Below are positions 54,026-62,317 of a DNA stretch of 64,000 bases, piece after piece (the stretch's first letter is position 1; each line of letters starts with the position of its first letter). Position numbers and translations under genes: made by a program. Where the stretch lies: the NCBI GenBank assembly GCA_017419405.1, contig JAFOLH010000001.1, positions 248,001 to 312,000 on the forward strand. Reading direction: 5' to 3'. The notes below the pieces were generated by a model that was given only the letters and a program-made list of their open reading frames with translations, had not been told where the DNA came from and ran no database searches. Origin of the DNA: Renibacterium sp. (GTDB lineage Bacteria; Actinomycetota; Actinomycetes; Actinomycetales; Micrococcaceae).

Positions 54026-55027
54026 ATGGATTTCCTGCCCACCTTGTGGTTCGTGGTGATCGCGGTGCTGTGGACCGGGTACTTGTTCCTGGAAGGCTTC
54101 GACTTGGGCGTCGGCATGCTGATGAAGCTGTTCGCCCGCGACAATACCGAGCGCCGGGTGCTGCTCAATACCGTCGGGCCGGTCTGGGACGGCAACGAGG
54201 TTTGGCTGATCACGGCGATCGGCGCGACTTTCGCGGCGTTTCCGAGTTGGTACGCCTCGCTGTTGTCTGCGCTCTACTTGCCGATGATCCTGGTGCTTCT
54301 GGGCCTGATCTTCAGGGCGGTGGCTTTCGAGTACCGCGGAAAGGTCGATGCGGTGCGCTGGCGCGGAGTCTGGGACTGGGCGATCCTGCTGGGCTCGGCA
54401 GTGTCGGCCTTCGGGGTCGGCGCGGCATTGGCTTTGACCAGCACCGGCCTGCCGTTGAACGCGAACGGAGACCGGGTCGGCGGCGCCTTCGCCTGGTTCA
54501 ACGGCTATGCCGTGCTGGGCGGTGCTGCGGTAGTGCTCTTCTGCGTGGTCCATGCCGCGGCGTTCCTGGCGCTCAAGACCGATGGCACGGTGCGCGAACG
54601 CGCCCGCAAGCTGTTCCGCCGGGCGGCGCCCTTCGCACTGCTGCCATTGCTCGCCTGGGGGCTGGCGGTCCAACTGTCGAACCAGAAGCCGCTCGGTTGG
54701 GCGTTGTTGCTGCTCGGTGTGCTGGCGGTGGGCTTCGCGGTGATCGCGGCTGCCCGGCGGCGTGAAGGCTGGGCGTTCCTGGGCTGCGGCGTGTTCCTGC
54801 TCAGCATGATGGCCACGATCTTCCTCAACCTGTTCCCGAATGTTCTGCCCTCGACGCTCTCCGCGGACTTTTCGTTGACCGTGCAGAACGCCTCGGCCTC
54901 GCCTTACACCTTGGGCCTGATCAGCATCATCGCGAGCTTCGGCGTGCCTCTGGTGCTGGCTTACCAGGGTTGGACCTACTGGGTGTTCCGCAAGCGGATC
55001 AGCAGCCGAAGCCTGCCGGCGCACTGA
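54026..55027 (+). CDS. cydB: Cytochrome bd oxidase subunit II
   Basis: 333 residues. The N-terminal FVVIAVLWTGYLFLEGFDLGVGML and GPVWDGNEVWLI are CydB hallmarks. About eight membrane helices; ends with YQGWTYWVFRKRI. It forms the oxidase with CydA. GGAG lies 7 nt before the ATG; the 48-bp gap to cydA and 10-bp gap to cydDC indicate one operon. Confidence 0.96.
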   Translation: MDFLPTLWFVVIAVLWTGYLFLEGFDLGVGMLMKLFARDNTERRVLLNTVGPVWDGNEVWLITAIGATFAAFPSWYASLLSALYLPMILVLLGLIFRAVAFEYRGKVDAVRWRGVWDWAILLGSAVSAFGVGAALALTSTGLPLNANGDRVGGAFAWFNGYAVLGGAAVVLFCVVHAAAFLALKTDGTVRERARKLFRRAAPFALLPLLAWGLAVQLSNQKPLGWALLLLGVLAVGFAVIAAARRREGWAFLGCGVFLLSMMATIFLNLFPNVLPSTLSADFSLTVQNASASPYTLGLISIIASFGVPLVLAYQGWTYWVFRKRISSRSLPAH

Positions 55028-55037
55028 GGACCGGCAG

Positions 55038-58000
55038 ATGAAACCCGAAATTCCGCGTTCCAGTCTGCCGGGGCTCTATCTCCTGGGGGTGCTCAACGCG
55101 CTCAAAGCCGCCTCGATGGTGGTTTTCGCCGACGGCCTGGCGAATGCGATCATGGCCTCGATCGAGGGCCGTCCGGTCAACGGTCCTTTGGGCGTTGCCG
55201 CCGCCGCGGTGGTGCTCCGCGCTGCGATGGTATGGGCCGTGCAGGCGAGTGCGAAACGGACCGGACTCGGTGCCAAGGAAAAGCTCCGAGCCGAGCTGAC
55301 CCGCAATTGGCTGGACAAGGCCGGGACGAAACGCACCGAGGCGGCCGGCGGAGCTTCGGTTTTGGCGAGCAACGGCTTGGACGCCCTGGACGGGTACTAC
55401 AACCAATATCTGCCGGCCCTGGTCAGCGCGGCGACCGTGCCGCTGGTGATCGGCACCCGGATCCTGAACGCCGATTGGGTCAGTGCGCTCATCGTAGTGC
55501 TCACGATTCCCCTGATTCCGATCTTCATGGCTTTGATCGGCTGGTACACCGAAGAAAAAGTCAGTGCGGCGACCGGCGCCTTGTTGCGGTTGTCCGGGCA
55601 GCTCGCCGAACTCGCCCGTGGATTGCCGGTGCTCATCGGGTTGCGCCGGGCCAAAGAGCAGCGTGCGGCCCTGGACCAGCTGGGCGAAGCATACCGGAGC
55701 ACCACCATGGCGACGCTCCGGGTCGCCTTCTGGTCGGCATTGGCCTTGGAGCTGATCGCAACCCTGTCGGTGGCGCTGGTCGCGGTATTCATCGGCGTGC
55801 GGCTGGTCTATGGCCAGCTCGGTCTGGGGACCGGACTCCTGGTGCTGATCCTGGTCGCGGATTGCTACCTGCCGTTCCGGGAGCTCGGCTCGGCGTTCCA
55901 TGCCAGCGACGACGGGCGCGAGGCCTTGCGTCGCAGCCGGAAGGAGCTGGCCGCGCCGGCGGGCCGTCGCTTGCCGGAGCATTCCGGGCCGGACGCTGCG
56001 GGATTGCAGGTCGAGCGGCTCAGCGTGCGCTACTTGGACCGGGCAGTACCGGCTTTGAACGGCGTCCGCCTCCGAATCCCGGCGGGCTCGCTCTGTGCAA
56101 TTTCCGGCCCGAGCGGGTGCGGCAAATCGACTTTGTTGGGTGTGCTGGCCGGGACCGTGACCTCTGCGGATGCCGAGATGTCCGGCAGCGTGCACGGCCT
56201 CGATCCGGAAAAGCTGGCATGGCTGCCGCAGAACCCGGGCAGCACCGAAACCACTGCGGCCGACGAACTGGTGTTGTGGGGTGCCAGCGGGGAGGCGCAA
56301 ATCTCTGCTGCCTTGGCCGCGGTGGGACTGGCTGGACGAGAAGCGCAGCACCCGGCTTCGCTGAGTCCCGGGCAATTCCGGAGGCTCGCCTTGGCGCGGA
56401 TTCTGCTCCGGGTGGAGGCGGGGGCCACCGTGGTCCTGGTTGATGAACCGACGGCCCATGTGGACGCTGCTTCGGCCCGACTGATCGAAGCAGCTCTGGT
56501 CTCGCTGCGCGGCCGGGTCACGGTGTTGTTGGTGAGCCACGATCCGCGCGTCGTGGCGCTCGCCGACCAGCATCTGGAGTTGGCTGGGCCGGTGATCCCG
56601 GAATTCCGGACGCAGCCGGCTGCGGATGCACCAGCAGTCCGTCCGGCCGGGATTCCGGCAGCTCGGGAGCTGTCTGCTGCCGAGGCCGGTGCTGAATCAC
56701 AGTCGGACTCTGATATCGGAAGCGGCCAGGCGAGGTCCCGGGCAGGATCGACGTTCCGGATCTGGCTGCGGGTTCTGCAACCCTGGCGGCCGGGTTTCCT
56801 GGGTGCGGTGTGCTTCGGCGTCTTGGCCGCCTTGGCCGGTCTGGCGCTCACTGCGCTTTCCGGCTGGCTCATCGTCCGGGCGAGCCAGCAGCCGCCGATC
56901 CTGTATCTGCTCACCGCGATCGTCGGGGTGCGGTTCTTCGGTCTGCTGCGCGCGGTTTCCCGTTATCTGGAACGGCTGAGCACCCATCAAGCGGTCTTCG
57001 CCGCCGCCGACCGGTTGCGTGGGCGGCTGTGGGACGCCTTGGCCAAAACGCTGCCCGGGAACCGGGCATTGGGCAGGGGAGAGGCGGTGCTGCCGAGGCT
57101 GATTGGCGAAGTGGACGAACTCCGGAACTTGATGCCCCGGGTGCTACTGCCGCCGGTCACCGCAGTGTTGGCTTCGGTCGCGGTCCTGATCTGCACTTCG
57201 CTGCTGTTCCCGCAAGGTTTCGGACTGCAGCTGGCCGTAGTCCTCGGCGCGGCACTGGCGGCTCCGGCGTTGGCGCTTTGGGCGGATCGGCGCTCGGTGC
57301 GGTTGGAACAACAGCAACGCGATCAACTGTTCCGCGGTCTCACGGTGCTACTCGGTGCGGCCGCGGAACTGCGGACGAACCGGGTGGACGGGCCGCTGCT
57401 CGCCCGGCTCTCCGCGGTGGACCGCGGTGCGACTGCCTCGGCGCAACGCGGAGCCTGGGCCGAGGGACTGGCCATGGCAGCGCTGACTTTGTTCGGCTGC
57501 CTGGCGGCGCTGGGCATGGTGTTCATCGGGGCTCCGTTGCTCGGCTCCGGCCAACTCCGACCGGAAGTGCTGGTGGCGCTGGTGCTCTTGCAATTGGGGT
57601 TGGTGGATGCGTTCTCGCCTTTGGTGCAATCAGCGCCGGGCTTGCCGCTGCTGCGGCGCATGGCCCGGTCGCTCGGCGCCCAACTGCAGGTTCCGGAGCT
57701 TCCGGTGGTCCCCGTCGCGGCACCGGGCCGGGCGATCCGGGCCGAAGCCCTGGCGATCGGCTGGCAGGGCAGCACGGTGGCCGAGGCGCTGGAGGTGGAT
57801 CTGGCGTCCGGGGATTGGCTGACTGTGACCGGGCCTTCCGGATCCGGCAAGTCGACCTTTCTGGCGACCTTGATGGGTTTCACGCCGGTGCTCGGCGGGC
57901 GGCTGGCCGTGAACGGAAAGCTTGCCTGGTGTCCGCAGGAAGCCCATCTGTTCAACTCGAGCCTGCGCGGGAACCTGGCTTTGGCCAGAGCCAAAGCGGA

Positions 58001-58352
58001 TGCCCCGTCGGCAGAGGAGATGACCCGGGTTTTGACCGAGGTCGGCCTGGGCGAGTGGCTTGGCGGGCTCAGCCGGGGACTGGATACCCCACTCGGCGTG
58101 GCCGGCGGATTGGTTTCCGGTGGTCAGCGGCAGCGAATCGCGGTGGCCCGGGCATTGCTGACCCGGGCCGACATCGTTTTGCTCGATGAGCCGACGGCGC
58201 ATTTGGACCGGGCATCCGCTGCCGAGCTGATGGCCGATCTGCGGCGCAGCCTGGCCAGCAAAGCGGTAGTGCTGATCACCCACCATCTGGCCGACCGGAG
58301 CGCCGGGGATGCGGTGCTCGACCTCGGCACGCTCGAGCCTGCCAGGCGCTGA
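55038..58352 (+). CDS. cydDC: Fused CydD-CydC thiol/heme ABC exporter
   Basis: 1104 residues containing two complete ABC exporter halves that are separate proteins in Escherichia coli. Half 1: membrane part about 10-300, Walker A GPSGCGKS (about 356-363), signature LSPGQ. Half 2: membrane part about 575-840, Walker A GPSGSGKS (about 931-938), signature VSGGQRQR. The linker (about 510-570) is Ala/Glu/Ser-rich. It is needed to assemble cytochrome bd, exporting a thiol or handling heme across the membrane. GAGGA precedes the ATG. Fusion is also known in Streptomyces. Confidence 0.93.
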   Translation: MKPEIPRSSLPGLYLLGVLNALKAASMVVFADGLANAIMASIEGRPVNGPLGVAAAAVVLRAAMVWAVQASAKRTGLGAKEKLRAELTRNWLDKAGTKRTEAAGGASVLASNGLDALDGYYNQYLPALVSAATVPLVIGTRILNADWVSALIVVLTIPLIPIFMALIGWYTEEKVSAATGALLRLSGQLAELARGLPVLIGLRRAKEQRAALDQLGEAYRSTTMATLRVAFWSALALELIATLSVALVAVFIGVRLVYGQLGLGTGLLVLILVADCYLPFRELGSAFHASDDGREALRRSRKELAAPAGRRLPEHSGPDAAGLQVERLSVRYLDRAVPALNGVRLRIPAGSLCAISGPSGCGKSTLLGVLAGTVTSADAEMSGSVHGLDPEKLAWLPQNPGSTETTAADELVLWGASGEAQISAALAAVGLAGREAQHPASLSPGQFRRLALARILLRVEAGATVVLVDEPTAHVDAASARLIEAALVSLRGRVTVLLVSHDPRVVALADQHLELAGPVIPEFRTQPAADAPAVRPAGIPAARELSAAEAGAESQSDSDIGSGQARSRAGSTFRIWLRVLQPWRPGFLGAVCFGVLAALAGLALTALSGWLIVRASQQPPILYLLTAIVGVRFFGLLRAVSRYLERLSTHQAVFAAADRLRGRLWDALAKTLPGNRALGRGEAVLPRLIGEVDELRNLMPRVLLPPVTAVLASVAVLICTSLLFPQGFGLQLAVVLGAALAAPALALWADRRSVRLEQQQRDQLFRGLTVLLGAAAELRTNRVDGPLLARLSAVDRGATASAQRGAWAEGLAMAALTLFGCLAALGMVFIGAPLLGSGQLRPEVLVALVLLQLGLVDAFSPLVQSAPGLPLLRRMARSLGAQLQVPELPVVPVAAPGRAIRAEALAIGWQGSTVAEALEVDLASGDWLTVTGPSGSGKSTFLATLMGFTPVLGGRLAVNGKLAWCPQEAHLFNSSLRGNLALARAKADAPSAEEMTRVLTEVGLGEWLGGLSRGLDTPLGVAGGLVSGGQRQRIAVARALLTRADIVLLDEPTAHLDRASAAELMADLRRSLASKAVVLITHHLADRSAGDAVLDLGTLEPARR

Positions 58353-58466
58353 GCCGCAGCGCTTCCGCGCGCGAACGCGCACAGGAATCCTGATTATTCA
58401 CAGCGGATCTTGACGATGATGTTATCGTTTCGTTAGGAATTGGTTTGGACTAATAAGGAGTTCGCG

Positions 58467-59978
58467 ATGAAGAGCCTGTTCAGATCTGGTGCCGCTTTGT
58501 TGGGCGTCAGTGCGGTATTCGTTACCTCGGCATTTGTGGCTTTGCCGGTTGCGACGGCCGCGGAAGACGCGGGATTCACGGTGCGGGTGACGGCGGTGGA
58601 TGCGGACGGTGCAGCTTCGTCGCTGGACCGGACGGTGACTGGAACCTGGTCTTGCGTGCTGGGCGATGCGCCCGCGTTGACCGGGAAATGGTCGGCCACT
58701 GCGGCAAAGGAGGCCCGGGTCAGCGAAGCTCCCGAAGGCGCCTCGTGCACGATTTCGGTCGACCCGGATGCGCAGCCTCCGGCAGCGGCGGCGCCGGGCT
58801 CGGTCTGGGCCCAGCCCACGATCGAAACGCCGACGCAGACGGTGTCGGCCAAGGCTGCGGAGCCGGTGGTATTCGCGGTGCGGGCGCCGATGGTCAAAAA
58901 TGCGGTTGCCGAGCCGGTGCCGACTGATCAAACCAAGGAACCCGCTGCGGAACCTGCGGCTCCGTTGAATCTGACGTTCAAGGTCAATGTCGTGGATCTG
59001 CAGGGTAATCCGGCTCCGTTGTGGGGGAAATACGACTTCAATTGGAGTTGCACCGCGCCGGACGGCCAGTCCCTCCCGCTCACCGCGAACCAGCCGGTTT
59101 CGGTCCCGCCGAACGGCACTGCGACTCCGGACGCGCGCGATAATCCACCGGTTGGCAGCACCTGCTCGGTAGGAGAGCCATCGCCGTTGTTCCGGGAGAA
59201 CCGCACGGCTTCGTTCCTCAGCAGCACACTTTCAGTTGAAGGTGGCCCGTACACCAAAGAACTGACGCCGATCAACGAATTCCAGTTCGTCGAGTTTACG
59301 ATCCGGGCCCCGATGACGGTCACTCTGCAGGTGGTTCTGGGCCCGCAGATCGTGTCGCAAAACGGCGCAGTCCCGGGTTTGAAGTTGGTGGCGGATGGGG
59401 GCGGAAAGGCGACCGTGGGGCAGCCGATGGGGTTTACCCTGCGATTCGACCCGGCATTGGCAAGCTCGCAGCTTCCGGTGGAGCCTCGGATCTCGTTGGC
59501 TAATCTGGGCACGTCGGCAACTTTGGTTCCGGGGTCTCTGACGACCAACCTTGGCACTGCCCAGGTGCAGAGCTTTCCTAATTCCACGTCGCAGATGATC
59601 GTCTGGAAGGCAGGTGTGTTGCCCGGTACCGTGGTTCCCGAATTGCGATTCCAGGTGCAAATCGATCCGACTGCATTGGGGAAGACGTTCGATCTCAGAT
59701 ACACATCCTTCCCGGGAGAGTGCTTCGTGAGCGTGATGTACCAGGTAACGACGCCAATTGCTGCGCGAAGGGGCAGCGATTTGAACTGGTGTCGGAGCAG
59801 CTTCACCGTCTCGGCGCCGGACCCCGTGGTCCCGGCTGTTGCGGTATCCTCCGGGGACGAACTGGCTGCGACCGGAAGCAACGGTTTGGGGCTGGCGGGT
59901 CTTGGTGCTCTGCTGTTGCTGAGCGGCACAGCGGCAGTGGCCTATGGCTCGAGAACTATGCGGAGCAGCGGTCGCTGA
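58467..59978 (+). CDS. Sortase-anchored surface protein with DUF5979-like repeats (LAATG motif)
   Basis: 503 residues from the ATG at 58467, which has AAGGAG 6 nt upstream. Signal peptide 1-32. Two DUF5979-like units share a GTWSC/FNWSC start and a later Cys in EGASC and VGSTC, suggesting intradomain disulphides. A third beta-rich region follows. The C-terminus carries LAATG (466-470), a hydrophobic helix (about 474-495) and a basic tail, the sorting signal typical of class E sortases (LAxTG). No sortase gene is in the window. Probably displayed on the cell wall; its ligand is unknown. Confidence 0.85.
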   Translation: MKSLFRSGAALLGVSAVFVTSAFVALPVATAAEDAGFTVRVTAVDADGAASSLDRTVTGTWSCVLGDAPALTGKWSATAAKEARVSEAPEGASCTISVDPDAQPPAAAAPGSVWAQPTIETPTQTVSAKAAEPVVFAVRAPMVKNAVAEPVPTDQTKEPAAEPAAPLNLTFKVNVVDLQGNPAPLWGKYDFNWSCTAPDGQSLPLTANQPVSVPPNGTATPDARDNPPVGSTCSVGEPSPLFRENRTASFLSSTLSVEGGPYTKELTPINEFQFVEFTIRAPMTVTLQVVLGPQIVSQNGAVPGLKLVADGGGKATVGQPMGFTLRFDPALASSQLPVEPRISLANLGTSATLVPGSLTTNLGTAQVQSFPNSTSQMIVWKAGVLPGTVVPELRFQVQIDPTALGKTFDLRYTSFPGECFVSVMYQVTTPIAARRGSDLNWCRSSFTVSAPDPVVPAVAVSSGDELAATGSNGLGLAGLGALLLLSGTAAVAYGSRTMRSSGR

Positions 59979-60027
59979 GTACGAATTCGAGCGACTTGGC
60001 AGGTTCCACAGCCGACGCCGAGCAGGA

Positions 60028-60033
60028 TAGCGT
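60028..60033 (+). promoter_or_regulatory. -10 element before the tandem GNAT gene
   Basis: TAGCGT, 6 nt before the ATG at 60040; leaderless arrangement. Confidence 0.4.
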
Positions 60034-60039
60034 TGCGGT

Positions 60040-61011
60040 ATGACACTGCCTGGCCGGGAACAAGGACTCGAATTCCGTCCGATCACCGAAGCCGATCTGG
60101 CCGCTTGGTACGAACTCGTGTTGCGGATTTCCGAGGCCGAAAAACCGCCTTGGCATGATCAGCCGGAAGATCTGGCCAATGCACTCAGTTCGGCCAAGAA
60201 CGATCCGCGGCAGAACACGCTGCTCGGTCTCGACGAATCCGGCGTGCCGCGCGCCTTCGGCCGGGTGTCGAAGAACCCCGGGGGTGACAAGGCCCACGTC
60301 TTCGGCGGGGTGGACCCGCAGTGGCAACGCCGGGGGATCGGCTCCGCCGTGCTCGGATGGCAGCTCCGGCAAGTCGCCAGGCGGTTTGCGGAGCAGGGGC
60401 AGAGCCCGGCGCGGGCCAGGGGGTTCCTCGAAGCGGACAATGCCGCCCAGCGGGCGCTCTATGCCGCCCATGGATTCGAAGTGGTCCGGTACTTCTCGGA
60501 GATGCGCCGGCCGTTGGCCGAAGCCATTCCGGACATCGAGTTGGCGCCAGACCTGCAGTTGGCCCGCTACCGGCCGGAGCAGTCGGAAGCGGTCCGGCTG
60601 GCGCACAATGCTGCCTTCGCCGATCATTGGGGCTCGGAACCCCGGGACGCCGAAGCCTGGGCGAACACCGTGGGGCATCCGCAGTTCCGGGCCGACTGGA
60701 GTTCGGTGGTGCTCGACGCCGGCAGTGGAGACGTAGTCGGCTACCAATTGGCCAGCTATGACGATGAAGTGCTCACCAACTTCGGCCGACGCGAGGGCTA
60801 CACCGAGTTGCTCGGCGTCCGTCGGGAGTACCGGGGCCGGTGGATCGCGGCCGCACTGCTCGCTGATGCGCTGCAGCGTTTCGCGGAAGCCGGGATGGAC
60901 TATGCCGCCCTCGACGTGGACACCGAGAGTCCGACCGGAGCGGTGGGGCTGTACGACCGAATGGGCTACCGCCCGACGCACCGGTCGATGGCGTTGGATC
61001 GGGTACTCTAG
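60040..61011 (+). CDS. Tandem-GNAT acetyltransferase (MshD-like layout)
   Basis: 323 residues with two GNAT domains. The first has the acetyl-CoA motif RRGIGSAVL (about 96-104) and the second has VRREYRGRWIAAALLADAL (about 259-277) and SPTGAVGLYDRMGY. The layout resembles mycothiol synthase MshD and aminoglycoside-type acetyltransferases, but identity to MshD is not certain. Preceded by TAGCGT at 6 nt. Confidence 0.8.
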   Translation: MTLPGREQGLEFRPITEADLAAWYELVLRISEAEKPPWHDQPEDLANALSSAKNDPRQNTLLGLDESGVPRAFGRVSKNPGGDKAHVFGGVDPQWQRRGIGSAVLGWQLRQVARRFAEQGQSPARARGFLEADNAAQRALYAAHGFEVVRYFSEMRRPLAEAIPDIELAPDLQLARYRPEQSEAVRLAHNAAFADHWGSEPRDAEAWANTVGHPQFRADWSSVVLDAGSGDVVGYQLASYDDEVLTNFGRREGYTELLGVRREYRGRWIAAALLADALQRFAEAGMDYAALDVDTESPTGAVGLYDRMGYRPTHRSMALDRVL

Positions 61012-61044
61012 GCACGTTCCAACCCTTGCAACCGGGAGTCCGAA

Positions 61045-61365
61045 ATGCCCTATGTTTTCCTCGCGGTAGCGATCGTCTGCGAAATCTTCGCCACCTCACT
61101 ACTGAAGGTCTCCGACGGCTTTTCCAAGCTCTGGCCCTCGGTCGGTGTGGTGATCGGCTATGGCGCGTCGTTTTATTCGCTCAGCCTGGCGCTCCGGGAA
61201 GTCCCAGTGAGCACCGCCTACGCGATTTGGTCCGGGGTGGGTACCGCGGTGATCGCGGTGATCGGTTTCTGGCTTTTCAAAGAACCGCTGTCCCTGACCA
61301 AAATCATCGGGATCAGCTTGATCGTGGCCGGTGTGGTCGCGCTCAATCTGGACGGTGGGCATTGA
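61045..61365 (+). CDS. SMR-family multidrug efflux protein (QacE/EmrE-like)
   Basis: 106 residues with four membrane helices. The essential Glu13 (IVCEIFATSLLK) matches EmrE Glu14, and AYAIWSGVGTA carries the Tyr and Trp of the binding pocket. It exchanges cationic compounds for protons as an antiparallel dimer. GGGAG lies about 7 nt before the ATG. Confidence 0.92.
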   Translation: MPYVFLAVAIVCEIFATSLLKVSDGFSKLWPSVGVVIGYGASFYSLSLALREVPVSTAYAIWSGVGTAVIAVIGFWLFKEPLSLTKIIGISLIVAGVVALNLDGGH

Positions 61366-61431
61366 AAATTCGTCTGCCGTGGCGCAGAATTCGTTTAGTC
61401 AATTGATTGGCTTAACGATGGAAGCGGGCTC

Positions 61432-62292
61432 ATGGCACGAATGCTCTTCAGTGAACTGCACCCGTGGGCATATCAGATTTCAGTGTGGAAGATGCGCGGC
61501 CTGCGATTTGTCCACAATCGCAAGTCGACGACCAGTTTCGCCGGCGAGCGCGTTCCGGGGCTCCTGCCCGCTGTGGTCTACCGGCACAATTCGCTGATCC
61601 GGCGACGGCTCGGCAATGTGGACGCTGTGCTTCAGGACAATAAGGCGGTCAGCTTGGCCCTGGCAGCACCGAAAGTCAGCAATGTGTTGATTCGGCCGGG
61701 CCAGACCTTTTCCTTCTGGGAACTGGTCGGCCCGGTGAACGCCCGGCGCGGTTATCGAAACGGTGTGGTGATCAGCAATGGCAAAGCGGCATCGGGAGTC
61801 GGCGGAGGCATGTGCCAATTCACTAACCAATTGCATTGGATGGTGCTGCACAGTCCGCTCGACGTGGTCGAACACCACCACCACAGTGCCTACGACCTCT
61901 TCCCCGACTTCAACCGTCAGATTCCCTACGGCACTGGAACCTCGATCGTCTACAACTACCTTGACTACCGTTTTCGAAACAATACGGACCAGGCCTTCCA
62001 AGTCGTGGTTTCGCTCACTGCGGAGCACTTGCGCGGCGAGCTCAGAGCAGAGCGGGCGCTCCCGATGAAATACCATGTGCGCGAAGAGGATGCCTACTTC
62101 TATCGGGAAGGCCCGGATGTTTACCGGCACAACCGGATCATCCGCACCGCCACCGACAAACGCAGCGGGAATTCGGTACTGCGCGAGGAACTGTTGGAGA
62201 ACAACGGCTTGGTTTGCTATCCAACCGAGCTGATCAAAGCGCCGATCCTGGAATCGGCGCCGGCTCGGAACGCTGGTCTGATTACTCGGTGA
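61432..62292 (+). CDS. VanW-family protein
   Basis: 286 residues. The VanW core is VRPGQTFSFW-type (IRPGQTFSFWELVGPVN, about 89-105), followed by RRGYRNGVVISNGKAASGVG and GGMCQFTNQLHWM. No signal peptide is seen. Named for glycopeptide-resistance clusters, but the biochemical role is unproven, and no other van genes are nearby. GGAAG lies 7 nt before the ATG. Its stop codon lies inside an 18-bp tandem duplication shared with the parC stop. Confidence 0.85.
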   Translation: MARMLFSELHPWAYQISVWKMRGLRFVHNRKSTTSFAGERVPGLLPAVVYRHNSLIRRRLGNVDAVLQDNKAVSLALAAPKVSNVLIRPGQTFSFWELVGPVNARRGYRNGVVISNGKAASGVGGGMCQFTNQLHWMVLHSPLDVVEHHHHSAYDLFPDFNRQIPYGTGTSIVYNYLDYRFRNNTDQAFQVVVSLTAEHLRGELRAERALPMKYHVREEDAYFYREGPDVYRHNRIIRTATDKRSGNSVLREELLENNGLVCYPTELIKAPILESAPARNAGLITR

Positions 62293-62317
62293 ACTCGACT
62301 TACTCGGTGAACTCGAC
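62282..62317. repeat. 18-bp tandem duplication across two stop codons
   Basis: TTACTCGGTGAACTCGAC occurs at 62282-62299 and 62300-62317. The first copy holds the VanW TGA; the parC TAA (62300-62302) begins the second. Confidence 0.9.

Noticed and set aside
52334-55024. 896-residue minus-strand frame
   Set aside because: Antisense of cydA/cydB, rich in His, Gln, Arg and Asp, with no domain.
54999-56573. 524-residue minus-strand frame
   Set aside because: Antisense of the cydDC gene; no family features.
61432-62292. Vancomycin-resistance cluster
   Set aside because: VanW stands alone; no vanHAX, vanRS or related genes are present.
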